From positions 9,667,001 to 9,731,000 of the forward strand of contig CATNEN010000001.1 in assembly GCA_950097015.1 (NCBI GenBank): DNA of 64,000 bases, written 5' to 3'. How positions within the stretch are numbered: the first letter of the stretch is position 1; each line of letters begins with the position of its first letter. Source of the stretch: Macrostomum hystrix. Lineage: Eukaryota > Platyhelminthes > Macrostomidae. The notes beneath the pieces were generated by a model. That model was not told the origin of the DNA. It ran no database searches and worked only from the letters and a program-made list of their open reading frames with translations. The translations under genes were made by a program, and so were the position numbers. Of this stretch, positions 41,968-51,500 are shown piece by piece.

Positions 41968-44179
41968 CTGAAAGATTTGGGTGGTTTAGTATCGACTTGA
42001 GACCAATCAGAAACAGGATATAGATAGAAACCCTGACACACAGAAAATGGAAGTGACAGCCCTGAGTACTGGGGGTACTGAGTACAGGAGTATAGGCACT
42101 GAAAAAATGGGGATTTGTCCTAAAAATGGGGTTGTGTTCCTGAAGCAATGGGAGTAGCTTCCTGAAGAAATGGGTGTAGTGTCCTGAAGAAATGGGTGTA
42201 GTGTCCTGAAGAAATGGGTGTAGTGTCCTGAAGAGATGGGTGTAGTGTCCTGAAGAAATGGGTGTAGTGTCCTGAAGAAATGGGTGTAGCTTCCTGAATA
42301 AATTGGTGTAGCTTCCTGAAGAAATGGGAGTAGCTTCCTGAAGAAATGGGTGTAGCTTCCTGAAGAAATGGGCGTAGCTTCCTGAAGCAATGGGAGTAGC
42401 TTCCTGAAGAAATGCGAGTAGATTCCTGAAGAAATGGGCGTAGCTTCCTGAAGAAATGCGAGTAGCTTCCTGAAGAAATGGGAGTAGCTTCCTGAAGAAA
42501 TGCGAGTAGCTTCCTGAAGAAATGCGAGTAGCTTCCTGAAGAAATGGGAGTAGCTTCCTGAAGAAATTCGAGTAGCTTCCTGAAGAAATGGGAGTAGCTT
42601 CCTGAAGAAACGGGAGTAGCTTCCTGAAGAAATGGGAGTAGCTTCCTGAAGAAATGGGAGTAGCTTCCTGAAGAAACGGGAGTAGCTTCCTGAAGAAAGG
42701 CGGATAGAGGCCTTGATGAAACGGAAGCTGAATAGCACGGCGATCACCAACCTTGATAACATCGTCCAGAGTGATGAAAGAGGTCTGCAACGAGGCCAGT
42801 TTAACCAGCAGTCGAACCGCCTTGGCATAGTGCTTCTTTAATGTGGCAATCTGCTGGCCGCCGCGGGCCAAGCCGGTCAGGTTGTAGGCGTCGCCACCAT
42901 CAGCGTAGGGCTCAAACACAGGCAGTGTAACGCCAGCAATGTTGTCCTTGTTAGTCTTGATTTTAATTTGAGCTCGGGACACATTCTGCAGCACAGTGTG
43001 ATTGATGTTGTCACCGGTGGCAAACTTCACTTCGGCTAGGGAGAAGGCAGCTTCCTTCATGGCCTCGCCCATGACCTGCTTGGTCTGCAATTATTTTACT
43101 AGATAATTTAGACATTATGAAAGTCTTTAATACTCAAAAATTGTATTTATGTAAGGGCTTTTTATGCTTTGAATGTGAATTGATAGATAGTTGTTTTAAA
43201 TACAAGGTCAAATTTGAAATCCATGATATTTTGTTAGACAACTTTTACCAATTTCAAAAAGGGTTTTACTTGAAAGCCATGTGATAATTAGAGTTTTTAG
43301 AACATCCAACAGTTATAATTACACAAATACTTGAAGCATGATTTTTATTTGATTGAACATATGACATCAAAACAAAAATGTTACATGGGAGTTTTTTGTG
43401 CAAAATATTGCCATTTTGTGGAAAATCATATGTTCTATTTATGAGTTTATTAAGTATATAGATAGTAAGTAGCCTGTGAGTAATATAAGCAAAACAACAA
43501 GCTTACCTCAATAATTTGTTTAAGAATTTCTCGAAACTTGAAGGTCAAGGCATCCACTTTCTTTTTCAGCAGGCTATGACCTTTCTGTGCACCAAGAAGT
43601 CTGGCCTTCATCAAAGTCTGTGCCCTTTATAATGAAAAAGTGTGTATAAATATAAAATTAGAACTCCTAAATCATAAATTATTAGGATAAATTAATATTT
43701 TAATAACATAGACTTTATAAACAATATCATAGAAAAAGTAAAAAAACTGTCGTTTTTTTCTACTGAACACAGTAAAAAAAAAATTAGCAAAATATTTGCA
43801 TTCTAAATGAGAAATTTCGCTACCAATTTTCTTAGATTGGTAACCTAGTTATTGTGTTGTGTGAGTGAATCTTTCTTAACTTTGACTTTAGTTAGGCCCT
43901 TAGGTTTACTTGCCTACATATATAGCTAGCCCTAATTTTTAGAAAATGCAAAAGCAACAAAACTATGTCTATAACATGATAAAAAGCGACACTAAACTTT
44001 AAACCGCTGGCAGAGATGCCTTTACTGCCTTCTTTCCGCCATTTTAAATTGCTTGCTGAATCGGCATGTCAAATTTATAAACAGAAAGACGGAAAGCAAG
44101 TAATAAATGGTAGCGGGTGGCTAATTACAACAGTAACTTACATGCGCGATGGGAAAACATTAATTCGATCCTTCGACAT
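41713..44179 (-). CDS. ATP6V1D: V-type proton ATPase subunit D (247 aa)
   Basis: Subunit D is the central rotor shaft of the V1 sector; it links ATP hydrolysis in the cytosolic head to proton pumping by V0 on endomembranes. Exons on the minus strand are 44142-44179, 43507-43624, 42752-43084 and 41713-41967. All splice sites are GT-AG and in phase. The 12-codon first exon reads [12 protein letters not shown], the conserved N terminus. Later segments ([26 protein letters not shown]-like [23 protein letters not shown]-like [65 protein letters not shown]) match the family along its whole length. The predicted length equals human ATP6V1D. The long helical N- and C-terminal ends that form the shaft are intact. 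Intron 3 (784 bp) is mostly a 22-bp minisatellite. Nothing suggests a defect. Confidence 0.98.
42125..42705. repeat. 22-bp minisatellite in ATP6V1D intron 3, about 26 copies
   Basis: TAGCTTCCTGAAGAAATGGG plus AG, with a TAGTGTCC sub-block near 42175-42285. In gene sense each unit contains CATTTCTTCAGG, a consensus acceptor. It starts about 50 bp from the donor of exon 3. Confidence 0.96.
42752..43084 (-). CDS. ATP6V1D: ATP6V1D exon 3
   Basis: The acceptor is AATTGCAG before ACCAAGCAGG and the donor is ATCAAG then GTTGGTG; 333 nt, phase 0. Confidence 0.97.
43085..43506. other. ATP6V1D intron 2
   Basis: AT-rich intron of 422 bp without a tandem array, unlike most introns here. Confidence 0.6.
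43507..43624 (-). CDS. ATP6V1D: ATP6V1D exon 2
   Basis: The acceptor is TTATAAAG before GGCACAG and the donor is ATTGAG then GTAAGC. It encodes [15 protein letters not shown] and [18 protein letters not shown]. Confidence 0.97.
44142..44179 (-). CDS. ATP6V1D: ATP6V1D exon 1 (38 nt)
   Basis: A small first coding exon, [12 protein letters not shown] plus two bases of the next methionine codon, followed by a perfect donor GTAAGT. It was found by searching upstream for the conserved N terminus. Confidence 0.93.
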
Positions 44180-44886
44180 TCTCGAATGAGAAAGTAAGAG
44201 AAATTATTTGGAATGTGATGACAATCAAAAGAAAAACTACTCCAGCATATGATAAGGGTACTGTTCGCTTTTTGTCTGTGTTTTAAGTTGTCAACTTTGC
44301 GTTCTCTGTTTCTTGTATTTTTTGTTTTTTAAATTTAGCATGAAAATAAACCAAAGTTTAAGCCTAAGTTAAAAGATTTTACAAGAAATGTACTTTCACA
44401 TGTAAAAAAGTTTTCTTTACTGCAGTTTTTGCTGTTTTACATATAGATATACACAAAAATTAAGTCTGACTTAGTGACTTAAGTCTGATTTGAACTTCTG
44501 AACGAGAACATTTTACTTTTTCGTGCAACGTAACATGCTAACTATATATTTTTGCATGCTTCCTACAATTTGTAGCCTGTATGTGTAGCCTGCCAAAATA
44601 ACTTAGTGGCTTTTTTATATTTTGTCAGCTCTAATAATAATTTTAATTTTTCTATTTCAATGACCTTTAATTTACCACTTTTTCGATGCATGACAATTAC
44701 AAAGACCGCTACAGTTATGACTGACTCCACGGACGAGAGGAGATCGCCAAATTGCGTTCTTTATAAATGTTCCAGATTGAGGTGGAGATTGACTCTTGCG
44801 TTCCAGTGGGTAGGAGAAGTAGAGGTTTTTACAGGATATCATTTCAATAAATGCTTTGTACCGAATATGGAGCTTATTTAAACAAA
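44180..44886. promoter_or_regulatory. Putative ATP6V1D promoter region
   Basis: Sequence immediately upstream of the ATP6V1D start codon, between it and the candidate transposon. I see no specific control element; this is assigned by position only. Confidence 0.3.
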
Positions 44887-45119
44887 GCGACGCCCACTTG
44901 AAAAAAAGCTCTGCCGCAGGCGGGCCTCTATCGGCAGCCCCCTTCGGCCCCCTAAACCCCCGCTAGCATTTGCACCGTGGCTCCGCTAGTGGCCCGCTTA
45001 GGGGGCCACTAGCAGTGTACCCCTTGAAAGCCCCTTGTAGTGGCGGCGTCCAGCGTGCCCCTTGACAGCCCCTTGCAGTAGCGGCGTGCCCCAGTCAGCC
45101 CCCCACACTTTGAGTGTCG

Positions 45120-45770
45120 CCATTCTTCTTCATGAAGTACTCGTACACAGCAGCCATACCGTAGCAAAATTCAATTTCAACTATTTTACAGTAGCATTTG
45201 CTGTCGCTTTTGGTTAGCGAATGGCTTTCACACCATGACTTGCCAAGGAATACAAGCAGGTTATTGTAAAGAGACTTGTCGTTTAACAAAGGAGAGCGAA
45301 ACTTAGTGAAAAATGAGCATAAAGTTATAGTTACTTATATTTATTTTTGCTATATAGTTAGGCCTAGTATAGTTAAAATACGCACAGAAGATTAGACGAT
45401 GAGAGTTGAATGATAGAGTTAAAAAAGAGAGACTAAAATGAGAGTTCTTCTTCATGAAGTACTTGTACACAGCAGCCATACCATAGCAAAATTCAATTTC
45501 AACTATTTTACAGTAGCATTTGCTGTCGCTTTTGGTAAGCGAATGGCTTTCACACCATGACTTACGAAGGAATACAAGCAGGTTATCGTAAAGAGACTTG
45601 TCGTTTAACAAGGGAGAGCGAAACTTAGTGAGAAATGAGCATAAAGTTATAGTTACTTATATTTATTTTTGCTATATAGTTAGTATAGTTAAAATACTCA
45701 CAGAAGATTAGACGATAAGAGTTAAATGATAGAGTTAAAAAAGAGAGACTTAAATGAGAGAGAGAGTTGA
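45120..45770. repeat. Two-copy tandem duplication, about 325-bp unit
   Basis: 45120-45446 and 45447-45770 are nearly identical. Each carries the same minus-strand frame of about 60 codons (LLNDKSLYDNLLVFLRKSW, SKCYCKIVEIEFCYGMAAVY). The duplication lies inside the candidate transposon. Confidence 0.9.
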
Positions 45771-45869
45771 ATGAGAGAGAGTTGAATTAGAGGGTTGAAT
45801 GAGAGAGTTGAATGAGAGAGAGTTGAATGAGATAAGTGTGAGATGAATGAAAATCAGGTGAGCGAATTG

Positions 45870-46050
45870 TCCGAGCGCCTTTTCCGGCATCGGGACCTCT
45901 GTTGACTGCCCTGGTGCTCCAGTTGTTCAGGCTCCCAGCGTCTCCTGTCTTCTCTGCCGCCTTCTCTGTCGCGCGAGTTCTTCAACGTCTTCGCAATAGC
46001 ATCGATGATGTCAGTTTCAACTTTGGTGGGGTGCGCACGGCGAGCTGCCT
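45870..46050 (-). pseudogene. Exon-like coding fragment in the candidate transposon
   Basis: After an acceptor-like TTTTAG, the minus strand reads AARRAHPTKVETDIIDAIAK and TLKNSRDREGGREDRR, then SRCRKRRSDNSLT and a stop. The basic composition suggests a DNA-binding or transposon accessory protein. I do not recognise the family and cannot show that it is still expressed. Confidence 0.4.
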
Positions 46051-47397
46051 AAAATATCAATTAAAAATCTAGATTAAACAATTAGAAATGAATTACTATT
46101 TATAAACAATTTTTGTAAACAAATCATGCAAAATTTTATTAGAACCTACAAGTTTGAGCATGCTAGAATACTTAGTACTCATAAACAGTTTTATTCAGCA
46201 TAAACAAAAAAACTTCATATAATGCCTGTGTGAAGATATTTCACATTGGATTTGCAGAAAACCCCAGAGCCAGTGAGACAACTGTTAAACTCTGCTAAAT
46301 TATTTGAGATTCAAAACTAAAAAGTTGCAAACAGTAAACAAGTTAATTTAAACTTGTTTTCCGAGTGTAACAATATAATTGCAGACAAGATTTTCATATA
46401 CACATATATGTACATTAAGTATTACATTTAAGTCACATTAAAAGTCAATTAATAATGCACATTTACTGACTAAACCAATGATATAAGAAACATGTCTTAG
46501 CATTATATTAAAAAAATTATTTTCAAAATATTCAAATCAATTTTGCATTAGTTGCATACTAAAGTACAGTCAACTGTCAAGAGCAAACTGTACCTTATTC
46601 CATACTAGCAAGTAGTACAACCTAATAAAATATTGGCATAAAATTGTATGGAGTAGAGCATGCTTCAATAATTGTCATGGTAAAATTGTAAATTGTGGAA
46701 CACATGGAGCAGGCTAGTAATTTAAACGATAAGTGGGACTTAAATGGTGAATACTTAGCTGGCGAATCAACTATAAGACTGGTAGATTGAGAAAAATATA
46801 TTTATAGTGTACAGCAATGCAGAATCAATGAATGAGGAATATCTAAAAATTCAGGCTGTTTCATGGAGTTTCGCCTGATAGATGCATATTTATCTGTCAA
46901 ACAGTCCGGTTGCCTAAAATCCAGCATTTTTGCAAATAATCTAACCAATGCATATTATGAACACAGTTTGTATGATTAATGGATTCAGTTGCTCCTAAAT
47001 CTCTGCTGTATAGTCTGCCGTCTGCTGTGATATTATTATGGTGAGCACGCATGGAGAATGGATACATTTAAAAACTGTGGGGTGCCTGGCTTCATAGGTA
47101 TAAAATTATTAGTTGCAAATTATTTTTCATATATTTAATTAATAATAATTTATCTTATCTGGCAATGTTATTTTACTTTAGTATGAGCTTGTTTTTCTAC
47201 ATGATTCGGCCGGAAAAACACGGCGAGCTGCCTAGCGGGAAAGTAGCGGGAATCTAGCAGCTTGTCACTAGCGGCACCCCCCATCATCCCGTTAGTGCTC
47301 AGTTTGGGAAATTTCTCGGCCAAACCTTCCCGCTAGTTTGCCGATGGCCCCTAGCGGACCCCTTGTGGGCCGCTAGAGCATTTTCAAGTGGGCGATA

Positions 47398-48524
47398 GGC
47401 CTATCTCACGATGAAATACTTTACTGGCTTCTATAGGCAGGAGGATGTTATTTAAGAGTTAGATATGTTAAGATTATTTTAAACAAGTTTTGAGTATATC
47501 ATAGCTCTTTATCAAATGGCAATGTTTAGTTAAGCTAGCTGAATTAAATTAGGCCTAGGGTCAGGATTAGGGATGCAATGATAATGATTGTTTTAACTAC
47601 TGCATGCATCAGACACCATGGTATGCAAAAATCTCATTGCCTAAGTCTACTGTAGCTAGCTCATATGACTATGCAGGCTGGCCACTAGTAGACTGGTGAC
47701 CTGCAAAAATGTATTGCAGATGTTAGAAAAATGCAGGGGTAACAAGATAATTTTTAATGAATTTCATTCCTTGGTTGATTAGCAATTAAAGCTGTAAAGT
47801 ACATTTTAAAATTCTTGTTCTTATGGCCACCACACAAATATAGTGGTCTGTTGCTTAAAGGCACAACATGCTTTAGCATAGCTTACAAAACTCAAGACAC
47901 ACAGTGACTAGTCTTTCTTGTCACTAATAGGATAAGAAGGATACTTATTAGGCAGACGGCACATCAAAAGGCTGCTTTTTAGACCTATAGGCATGAGATC
48001 AACTGTCACCTGGCTGAGCCCATAGTGTAGCTGGCTTGGCCTAGCTCCTTGTGTGTTTTTAGCCTCTGACTTTTGCTGCTAGGCCTACTAATTGCTGCTA
48101 CCTACCTATTTTGTTGTTCTTATTGTTTTTGCACAATAGAACAACTTGGTTTTATAGTGCCCCCATATAATAACTAAATCACCTCAAAAATTTACCTAAA
48201 AATAAAAATGAAAATGCAAAATGCAAAGCTCAGCATTTTAATCCATGAAAGTAACATAAATTATGCACACTCTGGGTTTCCAAAAAGAGTATGGCTTAAT
48301 CATAGTAATATTTAAATTCTTACAGTCTTGGATTTTCATAAATAGGACTATTTTTAAACAATCAGTTTTGTTAAAAGTTCTTTCTGTAAAAACTTTGAAA
48401 AAGGAGCAGTCTAAAGTTGTCATAGCTTACTAATGAAATATATAATTATGCAAGTATTGTCAATGAACTTCAAGCAACACAATCAATCCAAACAATGCAT
48501 TATCCTACTTAACATTTTTTGCAG
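47398..48524. other. NAD kinase upstream region
   Basis: About 1.1 kb of AT-rich unique sequence between the candidate transposon and the first NADK coding exon. It probably holds an untranslated exon or promoter, which I cannot place. Confidence 0.4.
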
Positions 48525-48526
48525 AC

Positions 48527-48597
48527 ATGTATCTTTCTGCTAACGGCAAATCAAAGTCTAATTCAAAACCGCATTCATTCTCCAGGAGGTCATTCAG
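48527..48597 (+). CDS. NADK: NADK first coding exon, version a
   Basis: It follows an acceptor TTTTTTGCAG, so an untranslated exon lies upstream. It encodes [20 protein letters not shown] and ends TTCAG then GTAAGT, leaving two bases (AG) that fit the next exon. Confidence 0.7.
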
Positions 48598-51500
48598 GTA
48601 AGTTACTATGCGATATTAAAAAATTGTATTATTTTCTTTCTAATCAATCTTTGCATTTTGTTATCCTCAATCTAGCTGTTGTGTTATTGGTATTTGGGAT
48701 TTTAAGAATCTAAACCCTTTTAAATGTATTCAATTTTTTATATCTTTTTGCAATAGCTTTAGAAATTTGGTCTAGTATATCTTAATGCCAGTTTTTTTGC
48801 TTTAACAAATTTTATTAGCCTTTGATAAACTAATTTACAGCAAACATACAAAAAGTGTGAAATCTAGTGAAATATATCTTTATTAACTATCTTTTTCTGA
48901 TGTTGTTTATGCACTTGGTAATTAAATGCAATATTGTAAGTTAATAATATTTTAACAATTGTCTCCCAATACCCACCTTTCTCTTCCATTTTCAGCCAGG
49001 TCTGATACAAATATTTATAGGCTTTAGACAAGCAACTTCAATTATTTCTTTTTAGAAACATTCCTAATTTGCTTACCATCCTACTGGTAAGTAGTCAGTA
49101 AGTAATCAAGTAGTTAATTGAAAACATGTCGAGCAAAAACGGCTCCAGTAGTGGAAGATTTCACGTTTCCAAAGCTCCAATAGTCACTAGTTGTGGCCAA
49201 CAACTGCAACAGAAGCAGCAGCAGCAACAGCTTCCAGTGCCAAAGCAAACGTTGCTTTGGGCTCAGGGTGACCCTGACTGCGATGATAGTGACACCGATG
49301 CTGCTTCTGCTGCCTCTGTTGGCGCAGTCGCTGCAGCCGCCGCTGCTGATGCCGCCAACGGAGGCGACGCGCGAATGCAGCGTCAGAATCATCCTAGGAG
49401 CAATATGACCCTGCACTGGAAGCCATTCTTTCAGAGGTGGATATCTGGTTAAAAATACCAACAAATTGTTGTCCAGTTACCTATATTGTAGTCTCTCATA
49501 TTTTTTAACCCTAATTTTTCCCTTTATTGAAGTTGCTTAAAGCGTTTAAGGAGTGTTTTAATCGTGTTTTTTGCGGTTTTTTATTAAGAAAGCTATTGGT
49601 TTTCGCATAAAACATGGGTTAGAAAACTTAGACTTATATATGTGCCTTAAAAGATAATAAAACGATAAACTATGAAGAATATGAGACTCGTAAAAGATAA
49701 GGCACGGTAGAGATAAGACAGGAGAGATAAGACAGGAGAGATAAGACAAAGAAAAGCTGAAAAACACAAGATGAGACATGTGATAGATATGACACGGGAG
49801 AGATGAGACATGTGATAGATATGACACGGGAGAGATGAGACATGTGATAGATATGACACGGGAGAGATGAGACATGTGATAGATATGACACGGGAGAGAT
49901 GAGTCTGAGACATGTGATAGATATGACACGAGGGAGATAAAACATGTGAGAGATGAGACACGAGAGAGATGAGTCATGTGAGAAATAAGTCACGGGAGAG
50001 ATAAGACGTGAGAGATGAGACATGTGAGAGATGAGATAGGGGATAGGTAAGACACGGGAGAGATGAGACATGTGAGAGATGAGATAGGGGATAGGTAAGA
50101 CACGGGAGAGATGAGACATGTGAGAGATGAGATAGGGGATAGGTAAGACACGGGAGAGATGAGACATGTGAGAGATGAGATAGGGGATAGGTAAGACACG
50201 GGAGAGATGAGACATGTGAGAGATGAGATAGGGGATAGGTAAGACATGGGAGAGATGAGACATGAGAGACGAGATATGTGAGAAATAAGACACGGGAGAG
50301 ATGAGACATGAGGCAGTGAGATTTAGGAGAAAACATGTGGTTGTATTCCACAATTTCATAAGGGTTGTCGACCCTGACATATGCGACAGTTGGGATACTT
50401 ATAATATTTTTTCATTCACAGTTTACTATGAATTAATCCTAAATTCACTCGGACTGTTGTTTGTGTTTGTTCGTGTTTTTTAGTTTGAATTTCACATTCG
50501 TGTGAACAGTTTGATGAAATCTTTGATGAAGTCATCAAAGTACAAGTCAGCTATTTCATTTCCTGCATGTGAGTTAAACTAATATTAATTTATATCGAGT
50601 ATATTTTTACTAACAATCTTTAAGTAAAATAAAATTTCAAAAAAATTTGTAGTAATAGCTCGTAATTTTGTTTATTTCTTTAGGTTATCATTACTTACCA
50701 GTAGCTTGTCTTCTGCATGTTTTATACCTTGTTTATTGTCTAATTTTGTAAAACGTTACCCAACGTGTCCGTCTGACAATATGTTTTAAGATCTGACAAG
50801 ACCTGTTAAGATCTGACAAGATCTGTTAAGATCTGACAATATCTGTTAAGATCTGACAAGATCTGTTAGGATCTGACAAGATCTGTTAAGATCTGACAAG
50901 ATCTGTTAAGATCTGACAAGATCTGTTAAGATCTGACAAGATCTGTTAAGATCTGACTAGATCTGTTAAGATCTGACTAGATCTGTTAAGATCTGACAAG
51001 GTCTGTTAAGATCTGACAAGGTCTGTTAAGATCTGACAAGATCTGTTAGGATCTGACAAGATCTGTTAAGATCTGACAAGATCTGTTAAGATCTGACAAG
51101 ATCTGTTAAGATCTGACAAGATCTGTTAAGATCTGACAAGATCTGTTAAGATCTGACAATATCTGTTAAGATCTGATATTTAGTCTTAAGTTATTACTTC
51201 ACAAGTCAGTAACCTTATATTTCAAACCCAACCTTAATTTTTCTATCCGCAGAGGTTTAAAAGACAGCAAATTTGACAATCATTTGTTAAAATGGTCGGA
51301 CAATTTGCCGAAGCACGTCCTAGTGATTAAGAAACCGGATCCGACTATACTGCCCTCCTTTATTGAATTGTTGGTGCACTTAGTGACGGTGAGTGAATTA
51401 AAAATATTGTTCATAAATGCTTCCGTATTCTCTTTGTTTCGCATGTGTTTCTATGCCGATTTCAGGCACAAAAACACTTATTCGTAAACTGGTACGTCTG

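Larger units (their letters stand above)
44887..47397. mobile_element. Candidate DNA transposon with inverted ends
   Basis: The left end reads CGCCCACTTGAAAA followed within a few bases by GCTCT. The right end reads CATTTTCAAGTGGGCG, its reverse complement. Both ends continue into GC-rich subterminal DNA rich in CTAGCGG/CCGCTAG motifs (44920-45090 and 47205-47385), unlike the AT-rich interior. Inside are two exon-like minus-strand segments (45120-45640 and 45870-46050). I could not find a clear target-site duplication, so the superfamily is open. A PIF/Harbinger or other cut-and-paste relative is possible. Confidence 0.6.

Noticed and set aside
41948-43090. Continuous 380-codon frame through ATP6V1D exon 3 and the 22-bp array
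   Set aside because: The conserved protein needs splicing at 42752 to exon 4; the read-through part is repeat-derived.
48238-48423. Minus-strand 61-codon frame upstream of NADK
   Set aside because: Short, AT-driven, no known family and no splice context.
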